Program-made: the position numbers and the translations under genes
Assembly (NCBI GenBank): GCA_943788755.1
Contig: CALSRM010000001.1
Location: 545,856 to 609,855 of the forward strand
Source: an uncultured Flavobacteriales bacterium
GTDB lineage: Bacteria > Bacteroidota > Bacteroidia > Flavobacteriales_D > Parvicellaceae
Length of the DNA stretch: 64,000 nt
Direction of reading: 5' to 3'
Part shown: positions 1 to 8,204 of the stretch, piece by piece
How positions within the stretch are numbered: the first letter of the stretch is position 1
How the letters are laid out: each line of letters begins with the position of its first letter
Notes under the pieces: model-generated
What the model was told of the DNA's origin: nothing
Seen by the model: the letters and a program-made list of their open reading frames with translations, nothing else
The model's database searches: none

Positions 1-20
1 TTCTAAATAAAATTAACTTT

Positions 21-1391
21 TTAATCCCAATGCTTATCTACTAAAAAGATTAAGGAAGCCAATGAAGCTGCACCTAATTCTAATTCTCTCTTGTTAACAT
101 TTTCAAATATATCACTTGGTGCATGGTGAAAATCAAAATAACGTTGTGAATCAGGAACTAATCCAACGAGACATATCTTCCCATCTTTAAGCGGTCCAAT
201 ATCAACTCCGCTATAGCCTTTTTTTATAAAAAACAAATCATAAGGTTCCAGCAAAGATTCAAATTGCTGTAAAGAAGTTAATTGCTCAGGAGTTCCGTCT
301 ACGGTAAAACCTTTAGGAGTAAAACCTCCTCTGTCTGTTTCAATAGCGAAAATGTGCTCTTCTCCTTTGTTTTTTACCATTTCTGCATAGGTTTTGCCTC
401 CTCTATTTCCATTTTCTTCATTCATATAAAGAATACATCTGATCGTGTGTTTTGGCTGTATACCTAGGTTTTTAAAAATTTTCAATACTTCTATACTCTG
501 CACAATTCCAGCTCCATCATCATGCGCTCCTTCTCCAACATCCCAAGAATCCAAATGGCCACCAACAACAATTATTTTATCTGGAAATTCACTTCCTTTT
601 ATTTCCGCTATTACATTATAAGATATTGTATCTGGTAAAGTTTTACATTCCAATTTCATCTTTGCTTCAGTTTCTTCGTCTTTTTTCAATTGCTCGCTTA
701 AATTATGCGCATCGACAGTGCTAATAGCAACTGAGGGGATTTTTAAATCAGCTCCTTCATAAGTCATAGAACCTGTATGGGGATTCAAATCTTGCTTTAA
801 GGTCATCGAACGCACAAGAACACCTATAGCACCTAATTTTGAGGCTCTAACAGCTCCCCAATATCTTTGATCTACACATCCGCCATATGCGTGAAATGTA
901 CTTAGCCGTGTAGGATTCATTGGACGATTGTAAAAAACAAAATTGCCTTTTATTTTGTTTTCGCCTAATTCATCCAATTCATCCCATGATTTTACTTCTA
1001 CAATATTCCCTGTTAAAACACCATTTGTGCCAACAGAACCACCATAGGCCAAACATTTGGATTGATACAGTTTTATTTGTTTCGAGGAAAAATCGAGGCG
1101 CTCTTTACTTCCCCTTACCCAATGGGGAACTAATATTTCCTGTAAGTAAACAGAATCCAAAGAGTACCTTTTCAATACATTCTGCCCCCAAGCAATGGCT
1201 TTATAAGATGCGTCAGAACCACTAATTCTATGTCCAACACCCTTGCACAATTCCTTTAAATTTTGATGGCACTCTCCTTTTGTTAAGGCTTCATCGAAAA
1301 TATACCGAACCATTGAAGAATCATTTAATTCCACTTGAGAAAGCGTAAATATTGGAGAAAATAGTATTACAATAAAAAAGGATTTAAACAT
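21..1391 (-). CDS. Secreted M28-family zinc peptidase (carboxypeptidase Q / aminopeptidase-like)
   Basis: A 456-residue exported metallopeptidase that should release amino acids or dipeptides outside the cytoplasm. Residues 1-18 form a signal peptide ending LSQ. Residues about 100-250 look like a protease-associated (PA) insert. The M28 catalytic domain follows, with all five expected zinc ligands visible: His in GGHLDSW, Asp in HDDGAG, Glu in NEENG, Asp in ETDRGG and His in FHHAPSD. The length suits the carboxypeptidase Q group. It stands alone, divergent from the redoxin gene at 1492. The exact substrate cannot be read from sequence. Confidence 0.88.
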   Translation of the reverse strand: MFKSFFIVILFSPIFTLSQVELNDSSMVRYIFDEALTKGECHQNLKELCKGVGHRISGSDASYKAIAWGQNVLKRYSLDSVYLQEILVPHWVRGSKERLDFSSKQIKLYQSKCLAYGGSVGTNGVLTGNIVEVKSWDELDELGENKIKGNFVFYNRPMNPTRLSTFHAYGGCVDQRYWGAVRASKLGAIGVLVRSMTLKQDLNPHTGSMTYEGADLKIPSVAISTVDAHNLSEQLKKDEETEAKMKLECKTLPDTISYNVIAEIKGSEFPDKIIVVGGHLDSWDVGEGAHDDGAGIVQSIEVLKIFKNLGIQPKHTIRCILYMNEENGNRGGKTYAEMVKNKGEEHIFAIETDRGGFTPKGFTVDGTPEQLTSLQQFESLLEPYDLFFIKKGYSGVDIGPLKDGKICLVGLVPDSQRYFDFHHAPSDIFENVNKRELELGAASLASLIFLVDKHWD

Positions 1392-1491
1392 GTTTGATTT
1401 TTTTGTTAAAAAGTGAGTAAATGATAATCGAGGTTCTACTACATAATATAGCTAGAAGTCTTTATTTTTACCAATACCAAAAATAGATAAA

Positions 1492-2049
1492 ATGGCTAGA
1501 ACTCCAACTATTCAAATTGAATTAGGCTTTAGGGCTCCAGACTTTACATTACCAGATGTGATTTCAGGGAAAAAGTATAACCTTTCGGAATTAAAAGGTA
1601 AAGATGGTACGGCGGTTTTCTTCATATGCAATCATTGTCCTTTTGTTATTGACATAATTGATGAGCTAGTAAAAATTGGTAATGATTATTTGAAAAAAGG
1701 AATTGGATTTGTTGTTATTAGTTCCAATGACATAATAAACTATCCAGCTGATTCTCCTAAAAACATGAAATTATTTGCTGAGAATTATAATTTCCCATTT
1801 CCTTACTTATATGATGAGACACAAGAAGTAGCAAAAGCATATACTGCTGCCTGCACACCGGATATAAATGTATTTAACGCAGACCTAAAGTGTATTTATC
1901 GAGGACAGATGGATAAATCCCGACCGGGCAATGATTATAAAAGTGACGGGAAGGATTTAAGAAAAGTATTTAACTATTTACTAGAAAATAAAGAGATTGA
2001 TTTTGAACAACTTCCTAGTATTGGTTGTGGAATAAAATGGAAAGCTTAA
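1492..2049 (+). CDS. Thioredoxin-like redoxin (AhpC/TSA family) with CNHC motif
   Basis: A 185-residue cytoplasmic protein of the redoxin (AhpC-TSA/thioredoxin-fold) group; no signal peptide. The N-terminal APDFTLPD segment is typical of peroxiredoxin-like proteins, and a CxxC pair (C46-N-H-C49, followed by PFV) takes the place of the usual thioredoxin motif. A thiol-disulfide or peroxide-reducing role is inferred from the fold; the partner is unknown. It is first in a same-strand run with the NUC1 nuclease, a small secreted protein and 5-formyl-THF cyclo-ligase, ending at 4228. Confidence 0.82.
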   Translation: MARTPTIQIELGFRAPDFTLPDVISGKKYNLSELKGKDGTAVFFICNHCPFVIDIIDELVKIGNDYLKKGIGFVVISSNDIINYPADSPKNMKLFAENYNFPFPYLYDETQEVAKAYTAACTPDINVFNADLKCIYRGQMDKSRPGNDYKSDGKDLRKVFNYLLENKEIDFEQLPSIGCGIKWKA

Positions 2050-2054
2050 GTAAT

Positions 2055-3293
2055 ATGCATTTTAACCTTCGATATCTCATTTTATTAATAGCAGTTAGCA
2101 GCAGCATGGCCTCTATCTCACAAAAAGAGACTGAAAAGGAAATTACATTTATTTCGACTAAAATTGACTCCATAGACTTACAAAGGGAAAAGCTTTTAGT
2201 TAAATTAGAAGAACTTAAATTGAATAAAATTCAAGACGATCTAAGTGCTGTTGGCAATCCAATTTGCAGTGAAGAAATTGAAATCATATATCATAAAGCA
2301 ATGATTTTGGGATACAATGAAAATCACGAGCAGGCTCAATGGGTAAGTCATATCGTATTACCAGATGTGGAAGAAGGAAATGTATCAAGAACGAATAATT
2401 TCAGAAAAGACGAATTGGTTACTTCCGGAACAGCTAGTAAAGCGGATTATTGGTACAGTGGATATGATAGAGGGCACCTTGCTCCTAGTGCAGATTTCAG
2501 GTGGTCTAAAACCGCTTTAAGCGAGTCCTATTTTTATTCAAACATGGCACCACAATTACCCGAATTAAATAGAGAGAAATGGGCTGAACTAGAAAACGCG
2601 ATTAGAGAATATGTTATCGAAAATAAAATACAAGTTTATGTGGTAACTGGAGGAATATTAAACGACAGTTTGCCTAGAATGCAGAATAAAGGAAGAGAAA
2701 ATGAAGTCAGTATCCCTGGTTTCTTCTATAAAGTAATACTCGATAATTATAATCATAGAGGTATTGGTTTTGTTATGCCAAATGGAAACTGTAATTATCC
2801 AATCATGAGTTATGCAATTAGTATTGACAGTGTAGAAGCTTTGACCGGTATTAACTTCTTTTCAAAAATAAAAGATGAAGATTTAACTGAACAAAAAGTT
2901 GATATAGATATTTGGCAATTAGGAACCAAGAAAGGCAATGTAACCCCATTAAACCCTACAACTCTTGAAAAAGGGATGATCAACTCGGTTCAAGCACAAT
3001 ATAATATTGGAACAAAATCTACTGTATGCGGAACAGTAGTATCTACTAAATATAGTGAGAAGTCTGGTGCAACTTTCTTAAATTTGGACAATAAATTTCC
3101 AAATCAAATATTTAGTGCAACAATTTGGAAGGATAATCGAGCCAACTTTAGCTATATACCTGAAGTTGAACTAAAGGATAGAAAGGTTTGTATTACTGGA
3201 AACATTACAAATAATAAGGGAACACCAACAATGAATATTTCAAATGAAAAATCTATTAAAATAATAACAGAAGAAAATGAAGGAAATCAATAA
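2055..3293 (+). CDS. Secreted DNA/RNA non-specific endonuclease (NUC1 family) with C-terminal OB-like extension
   Basis: An exported sugar-nonspecific nuclease that would degrade extracellular or periplasmic DNA and RNA. The NUC1 signature YDRGHLAPSADF carries the catalytic His, and the Mg-binding Asn region YSNMAPQLPELNR follows. After the nuclease domain (about residues 60-280) there is a roughly 120-residue extension, with alternating beta segments and small cysteine-containing loops, that resembles an OB-fold nucleic-acid-binding module (inference). I start at 2055, just after the upstream stop, because this gives a clean signal peptide (MHFNLRYLILLIAVSSS); an in-frame ATG at 2025 would overlap the redoxin gene. 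Confidence 0.87.
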   Translation: MHFNLRYLILLIAVSSSMASISQKETEKEITFISTKIDSIDLQREKLLVKLEELKLNKIQDDLSAVGNPICSEEIEIIYHKAMILGYNENHEQAQWVSHIVLPDVEEGNVSRTNNFRKDELVTSGTASKADYWYSGYDRGHLAPSADFRWSKTALSESYFYSNMAPQLPELNREKWAELENAIREYVIENKIQVYVVTGGILNDSLPRMQNKGRENEVSIPGFFYKVILDNYNHRGIGFVMPNGNCNYPIMSYAISIDSVEALTGINFFSKIKDEDLTEQKVDIDIWQLGTKKGNVTPLNPTTLEKGMINSVQAQYNIGTKSTVCGTVVSTKYSEKSGATFLNLDNKFPNQIFSATIWKDNRANFSYIPEVELKDRKVCITGNITNNKGTPTMNISNEKSIKIITEENEGNQ

Positions 3294-3654
3294 TTCATTA
3301 ATTACCATAGCAATTACCCTTTGCAGCGTTATTGGGTTCTCTCAGAACACAGTCAAAGAACTTTCGGATGGAATTGAAAAAGATCAATATGGGATAGTCG
3401 AAGTTCGTTTAAACATGGAAGACGAGTTTAGAACTTTAGAAGGAAGAGAATCTAAAGGTCTTGCACGTATTTCATTCTTCACTGGAAAGGGAGAAGATAA
3501 ATGTCTCTTATCAAAGGGATTTAAAGGCGTAGACCATGTTGTCATTATCCTAAACGAAATGAATGAAAACGGCTGGAAATTAGTTAGCACTTATCCTATA
3601 AGAGGATCATCTTTGTTAATTACACACTATGTATTCGTAAAGGTTAAGAAATAG
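3277..3654 (+). CDS. Small secreted protein of unknown function
   Basis: A 125-residue protein with a signal peptide (about residues 1-22, ending GFSQ). I do not recognise the family. The mature part is a compact alpha/beta domain with charged stretches and ends ITHYVFVKVKK; the phrase ENGWKLVSTYPI suggests a small fold in which one value is compared or bound, but no catalytic motif is visible. Its start overlaps the end of the nuclease gene by 17 bases, and it is followed 7 bases later by the cyclo-ligase, so the four genes are probably co-transcribed and translationally coupled. Confidence 0.7.
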   Translation: MKEINNSLITIAITLCSVIGFSQNTVKELSDGIEKDQYGIVEVRLNMEDEFRTLEGRESKGLARISFFTGKGEDKCLLSKGFKGVDHVVIILNEMNENGWKLVSTYPIRGSSLLITHYVFVKVKK

Positions 3655-3661
3655 TAACCCA

Positions 3662-4228
3662 ATGGATAAAGCAGATCTCAGAAGGGAATATAAACTTAAA
3701 ATGAGTCAGTTAACTTCATCGGAGATAAAATCTTATTCGGAACAAATTTTCACCCTTATAAAGAGTCATTTTAAACTGAATAACAAAACGGTTCATGTCT
3801 TTCTTCCCATTGCTAAATTCAATGAAATAAATACTGAATCTTTTATTGACTCTCTCTTTGAATTAAAATGTACTGTAGCTACATCAATTACGCATTTTAG
3901 CCCACTGGACCTCACCCACTGCATTATTAATAAAAAAACGGCTTATAAAACGGATAAATTTGGAATTCCTTCCCCTATTGAAGGAGTAGCAATTTCTGAA
4001 AATAAAATTGACCTAGTGATTATTCCTCTTTTAACTTTTGATAACAAAGGAGCACGTGTCGGTTATGGAAAAGGTTTATACGATCGTTTTTTAGCACAAT
4101 GTAATCCAAATTGTGTAAAAATTGGCGTTTCATTTTTTGAGTCAACACATTCTATTTTAGGAGTTAATGAACATGACATTCCCTTGGACTATTGCGCTAC
4201 TCCAAATAAAATTTATAAATTCAAATAG
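3662..4228 (+). CDS. 5-formyltetrahydrofolate cyclo-ligase
   Basis: Converts 5-formyl-THF to 5,10-methenyl-THF with ATP, returning this folate storage form to one-carbon metabolism in the cytoplasm. The 188-residue length is normal. The N-terminal basic segment MDKADLRREYK fits the family, and the diagnostic C-terminal signature GARVGYGKGLYDRFL is complete, followed by the IPLD element near the end. It is last in the 1492-4228 gene run, 7 bases behind the small secreted protein. The link with an exported nuclease is positional only. Confidence 0.93.
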   Translation: MDKADLRREYKLKMSQLTSSEIKSYSEQIFTLIKSHFKLNNKTVHVFLPIAKFNEINTESFIDSLFELKCTVATSITHFSPLDLTHCIINKKTAYKTDKFGIPSPIEGVAISENKIDLVIIPLLTFDNKGARVGYGKGLYDRFLAQCNPNCVKIGVSFFESTHSILGVNEHDIPLDYCATPNKIYKFK

Positions 4229-4368
4229 CATTACGCATAACTTTCTTGTGGTTATTCAAGGGGAAATGTTTTAGTCTTAATAAATAAGCAATTAGTCAAA
4301 AACTACCTAGAAACCTTATTAAATAAATGAAATTTTTGTAATTTGTGTAATGACACCATATTTTTTTA

Positions 4369-4983
4369 ATGAAATTAAAATTTGAAATAGGATATACAAT
4401 TAGTGTAATTGCAATTTGTTTTGGAATGGTGTTTTACAATTTCACAAAAAACAATAACCAGCTAGAAATACCTGGTTTTGTTGAGTATCATTTTGCTTTT
4501 AATATTAATCCCGCGCATAATTCAAGGCTAATTAACTATGCCGTGGTTGGTGTAAGAGATGGGAATATCATAAGTAAAAAGCCCCTGGAATTAAAAACTT
4601 TTCTTCTTCAAGCAATGGGAAAACAAACATCTGCTGCAAATTTTGGCAATATTGACCTATTTGCTGAATATAATCTAAGTGACTGTTTCTATAAATACGA
4701 CTCTATTTCCGATGATTATTCGGAGTGTTTCACACTAGAAGATCTATGGACATTAAGATACAGCAGAAACCCAATATGTCCTGTAGGTTGCATTCCTGCA
4801 CCAGGGATGAAAATTGATGGGTGGTCTCAAGGAAAATTTCATCCATCTTGGCCACAAATTCAAATTTTACAAAAATATGGTGTAATACAAGACTCAGATT
4901 TTTTTTATGGAGAAAACATGTTTAAACTATTTCAAGATGTTGAAAAACCTGAGTGGATAGATACCTATAAAAATGCTTTTTAG
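4369..4983 (+). CDS. Single-pass or secreted protein of unknown function
   Basis: A 204-residue protein with one hydrophobic segment at residues 7-24, either a signal anchor or an uncleaved signal peptide. I do not recognise the family. The exported part is rich in aromatics and has four or five cysteines, including the cluster CPVGC near residue 143, which could form disulfides outside the cytoplasm. No catalytic motif is evident. It sits alone between the cyclo-ligase and the convergent exonuclease gene, with about 140 bases of AT-rich leader. Confidence 0.62.
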   Translation: MKLKFEIGYTISVIAICFGMVFYNFTKNNNQLEIPGFVEYHFAFNINPAHNSRLINYAVVGVRDGNIISKKPLELKTFLLQAMGKQTSAANFGNIDLFAEYNLSDCFYKYDSISDDYSECFTLEDLWTLRYSRNPICPVGCIPAPGMKIDGWSQGKFHPSWPQIQILQKYGVIQDSDFFYGENMFKLFQDVEKPEWIDTYKNAF

Positions 4984-4993
4984 ATAGTCATGC

Positions 4994-6325
4994 TCAGCTT
5001 AAAGTTATTATCTCATAAGCTGATTTCTTCTTTTTTAGTTCAGATTTTATAACACTCCTTATTAACATTGTTTCTTTTTGTAATGTTAAGAAATTTTTTA
5101 ATTCCTCAACATTATGAAGGTTTTCTTGACCTGAATAGTAACCATAACCTTTATAATTTCCTTTTTCGATATAAATAAAACTTTTTTCATTAGCCCATCT
5201 ACCCTTTCCTTTGATAACAAGCGTAACTTCTCCTAGGTTAAAACCAGCTAAAAACAACTCTATATTTGTGGTATGCTCCTCTATTGATACATCTCCTCTG
5301 TCAAACTGTTCCATTCCGCAACATGAAGGCTTTAAAGAGAATTCGTCTATTTTTTTAATGAGCCAATTTCTTGCTTCACTCAGCGTTGGAAAAGCTTTTA
5401 AAAATACCGATTGACTCGTCACTTTATTGATTCCTAAGCGCTTATTATTACTTCGGTCCTCGTAAATAAAAATACCAAACTTATCAATTCTTGATTTTTG
5501 AGATCGATTATAAACTGGCCAGTTGTGCTTTATTTCAGTATCTTCTAAAAATGCCGCTATTAGTTCACTGCCTGTTACTTCAAACGAAACATCAAATATC
5601 TCTCTTGAAAACACTTCATTTTTTCGAGACAATTTACCCGTAAAATGCGATGAAACCCTACTCTTTAAGTTTTTTGCCTTCCCAATGTATATAACCTCTC
5701 CTTTGTTATTATGAAAATAATATACACCTGTTTTCTTTGGAAGTTTTTTAAATTGAGCTTTAGGCAGATTAGCTGGCAAAGTAGATTCATTTGAATTTGC
5801 CTTTAATGAAGACTCAATAAAGGCCAAGTTTTTCTTATACATTAATTCAAACAATTCAGTTGTAGCTTCAGTATCTGGCATCGCACGGTGTGCTCTATTT
5901 AATCCAATCCCTAAACTCCTTGTCAACTTACCCAAATTATATGAAGGCATGCCCGGAATAATCTCTCTACTCAATCGAACTGTGCACAAGCGTTTTTCAT
6001 CAAAAATGATTCCACATTCAAAGAAAGCTTGCTTAATAAATTTATAATCAAAATTCACATTATGTGCTACAAATACTTTTCCTTTAAGGAACTGAAACAA
6101 ACCTGGAGCAACCTCTTCAAATAATGGAGCATCTTTTACCATTTCATTGGTAATTCCAGTTAATCTAACTACAAATGGTGTGATAGGCTGCTGTGGGTTT
6201 ACTAATGTCTCAAAACGATCTATTTCTTTTTCGCCATCAGTTATGATTACCGCAATTTCAGTAATCTTATCCTGATTTGCGACACTCCCTGTTGACTCAA
6301 TATCTACTACAGCAAATAACCTCAT
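4994..6325 (-). CDS. DnaQ-like 3'-5' exonuclease fused to a GIY-YIG nuclease domain
   Basis: A two-nuclease protein of about 443 residues. The N-terminal DEDDh exonuclease domain shows Exo I (VVDIESTG), Exo II (AHNVNFDYKF) and Exo III (HRAMPDTEAT). A GIY-YIG domain like the UvrC N-terminus/Cho follows at about residues 200-290 (GVYYFHNN then VIYIGKAKNLKSRVSSHF). Such fusions are known in Bacteroidota and suggest DNA repair or editing. I use the ATG at 6325 (MRLFAVVD): a GTG lies 21 bases further upstream, but the promoter-like TATTTTTG at 6343-6336 would lie inside that longer reading frame. Confidence 0.87.
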   Translation of the reverse strand: MRLFAVVDIESTGSVANQDKITEIAVIITDGEKEIDRFETLVNPQQPITPFVVRLTGITNEMVKDAPLFEEVAPGLFQFLKGKVFVAHNVNFDYKFIKQAFFECGIIFDEKRLCTVRLSREIIPGMPSYNLGKLTRSLGIGLNRAHRAMPDTEATTELFELMYKKNLAFIESSLKANSNESTLPANLPKAQFKKLPKKTGVYYFHNNKGEVIYIGKAKNLKSRVSSHFTGKLSRKNEVFSREIFDVSFEVTGSELIAAFLEDTEIKHNWPVYNRSQKSRIDKFGIFIYEDRSNNKRLGINKVTSQSVFLKAFPTLSEARNWLIKKIDEFSLKPSCCGMEQFDRGDVSIEEHTTNIELFLAGFNLGEVTLVIKGKGRWANEKSFIYIEKGNYKGYGYYSGQENLHNVEELKNFLTLQKETMLIRSVIKSELKKKKSAYEIITLS

Positions 6326-6335
6326 ATAATTGACA

Positions 6336-6343
6336 CAAAAATA
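6336..6343 (-). promoter_or_regulatory. -7 promoter element for the exonuclease gene
   Basis: On the minus strand this reads TATTTTTG, an exact match to the Bacteroidota -7 consensus TAnnTTTG. It places transcription start a few bases before the ATG at 6325, giving a very short leader and supporting that start. Confidence 0.5.
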
Positions 6344-6465
6344 CACCTTTTAAAACGTAGTCTATTTTCGTTTTAACATTATATGAATTGTGACAGCAAA
6401 AAAACTTAGTAAATATTAATATTTATTCTCATTTTTATAAAAATTAATTTATTTGACAATAAACG

Positions 6466-6978
6466 ATGACCGAAAACTTCCAATTTGACCAATCACAAAT
6501 AGAATTTATACAAAAAAGTTTCACCAATAACTTTAAGTTTAGGTTTAGCTTGTTTAAGATTCTCCCAATGGGATTTCTTTCGGGAATGAAAATCAGCGAA
6601 TTAACGGAAGAAAAATGTTCCGTTACTGTTCCCTACAAACGTAAAAACAAAAACCCTTTTCAATCTACCTTTTGGGCTGTATTAGGAATGGCTGCAGAAA
6701 TGAGTTCGGGCGCTTTGCTCATCATGTTTACCCATAAGCAAAACCCCTCAGTTGCGATGATCATCGTGAATTGCACAGGTAATTTCGTAAAAAAAGCTAC
6801 GGATATAACCACTTTTACTTGCAGTGATGGTCAAAAAATAAAAGAAGCTGTAAAAACTGCTATCCAAAAAGAAGAACCACAACTAATTGAATGTCATATG
6901 AAAGGAGTTAATCAAGCTGGAGAAGAAGTCGCGAACTTCACTTTTACATGGTCCGTTAAAGCGAGAATAAAGAAATAG
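6466..6978 (+). CDS. DUF4442 hotdog-fold protein (thioesterase-like)
   Basis: A 170-residue cytoplasmic protein matching the DUF4442 family, which has a hotdog fold related to acyl-CoA thioesterases such as PaaI. The segment KNPFQSTFWAVLGMAAEMSS corresponds to the central hotdog helix with its substrate-proximal residues, flanked by strands VTVPYKRKN and SVAMIIVNCTGNF. Thioesterase activity and the substrate are inference. It ends three bases before the convergent T9SS cargo gene, leaving no room for a separate terminator. Confidence 0.8.
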   Translation: MTENFQFDQSQIEFIQKSFTNNFKFRFSLFKILPMGFLSGMKISELTEEKCSVTVPYKRKNKNPFQSTFWAVLGMAAEMSSGALLIMFTHKQNPSVAMIIVNCTGNFVKKATDITTFTCSDGQKIKEAVKTAIQKEEPQLIECHMKGVNQAGEEVANFTFTWSVKARIKK

Positions 6979-6981
6979 AAC

Positions 6982-7830
6982 TTATTCAATATAAACTTTC
7001 TTGGTTATGGTGTTTATACCATTTGTAAAAGACACCAAATAAACTCCTCTACTAAGATCATTAATAGCAAAGTTAGTGTTGCCATTAACCTGAGTAGTTA
7101 TTAATTGTTTCCCAAGTAAGTTATAAATTGCCAGGTTTCCCGATTCATTGCTTGTTATAAGATGTAATTTTTTATTAGCTGCATAAATAACAACCTCTTC
7201 TAAGTTGTCATTTGAAACACTAACAAATCCATCCTCAACATTACCAGCCAAAATACTTGAATCTGGAATTGATTGATATGCAAAATCATACATAATACCT
7301 GAACTTGCATCTGCAGCGACTTTTACCTGCACCCAACCATAATGTATATTTGTACCTATTTCGAATTTAACACCAAAGAAAAGGTTTCCATTATCGCTGA
7401 AATTTCCCGCTGGGATATTTGCCAAAACTGATTCTACATAAATACCTAAACCAACACCCTGAAATACGGAAGGCGTATTTGAACTCAAATAGGAAGAGGC
7501 GCTATTAATTACATGTCCATGGCGCAGTGTATCACCAACAACAACAATCTCTCCACCTATTGCAGTATCACTTGCAATTATTTCAGTATTACCTAAAGTA
7601 GTAATTGCTATTCCAGATATAGTTACAGCAAATGCTTGTATAACTGTATCTTGTTTTGCAGAAAAAATAACTAACTCAGGTGTCAAATCATTATTAAAAT
7701 CAATTGTTCTGGAATCTGATATATAGTCAGGAACTAATGTGTCATCTGGAATTATATCCGTGTAGATAATTTGAGAAAATACAAATTGACTAATTGCAAT
7801 GGAAAGAATAAGTAAAGTCGCTTTTTTCAT
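6982..7830 (-). CDS. T9SS type A sorting-domain protein, cargo function unknown
   Basis: A 282-residue exported protein. Residues 1-19 are a signal peptide. The last roughly 75 residues form a type A sorting domain (LAIYNLLGKQLITTQVNG, then LSRGVYLVSF, ending KKVYIE), which directs secretion across the outer membrane by the type IX system. The passenger is beta-rich, with repeated Ser/Thr and a segment GVKFEIGTNIHYGWVQVKV, seen in other Bacteroidota T9SS cargo of unknown role. It is convergent with DUF4442 and has its own leader. Confidence 0.82.
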   Translation of the reverse strand: MKKATLLILSIAISQFVFSQIIYTDIIPDDTLVPDYISDSRTIDFNNDLTPELVIFSAKQDTVIQAFAVTISGIAITTLGNTEIIASDTAIGGEIVVVGDTLRHGHVINSASSYLSSNTPSVFQGVGLGIYVESVLANIPAGNFSDNGNLFFGVKFEIGTNIHYGWVQVKVAADASSGIMYDFAYQSIPDSSILAGNVEDGFVSVSNDNLEEVVIYAANKKLHLITSNESGNLAIYNLLGKQLITTQVNGNTNFAINDLSRGVYLVSFTNGINTITKKVYIE

Positions 7831-7905
7831 TTTATTTATTTTTTATAAAGACTGTAAATTATACAAATTGGTTGTCCAATAAACAATAAAAAAGCCGTTT
7901 AACCA

Positions 7906-7938
7906 AAAAAGCCTTTCACTATTAATGAAAGGCTTTTT
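7906..7938 (-). terminator. Rho-independent terminator after the Cys/His-rich lipoprotein gene
   Basis: A perfect 13-bp stem (7906-7918 with 7926-7938) around a 7-base loop, with A-tracts and T-tracts at the ends, so it could act in both directions. It lies just downstream of the minus-strand lipoprotein gene and would end the receptor-lipoprotein transcript. Confidence 0.8.
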
Positions 7939-7974
7939 ACTTCTGAGAAGAATTGAGGTCACTTAAAGAACCTT

Positions 7975-8193
7975 CTAATGTGCATGACAGTGAACCTCTA
8001 CAAAAGTTCCATCACTCAACTGATATCCACTTGACTCCAATGTTTTTAAATCATCACCACAATGTTCCCCTAATTCAACTTCAACTTCCGCACCTGAGCT
8101 ATCCAAAGCTTCATAATGACATTCTGAACATTTTTTACAAGAAGTAAAACCAATTGCGCTCATTGCTAAAATTCCTAAAATTACTTTTTTCAT
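7975..8193 (-). CDS. Small Cys/His-rich lipoprotein, candidate metal-binding partner of the adjacent TonB receptor
   Basis: A 72-residue lipoprotein: signal peptide with lipobox GFTSC (Cys19), leaving a mature chain of about 53 residues rich in potential metal ligands. These are CKKCSECH at the mature N-terminus, GEHCGDD in the middle and VHCHAH at the C-terminus. No family is recognised. It starts 11 bases after the stop of the TonB-dependent receptor on the same strand and ends in a strong terminator, so the two form one transcript. A role in capturing or handing over metal at the cell surface or periplasm is inference from ligand content and position. Confidence 0.75.
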   Translation of the reverse strand: MKKVILGILAMSAIGFTSCKKCSECHYEALDSSGAEVEVELGEHCGDDLKTLESSGYQLSDGTFVEVHCHAH

Positions 8194-8204
8194 GTTTTTA
8201 TTTT

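Noticed and set aside
4994..6325. Calling the GIY-YIG gene uvrC
   Set aside because: It has only the GIY-YIG module fused to a DnaQ-like exonuclease and lacks the UvrC endonuclease and HhH domains.
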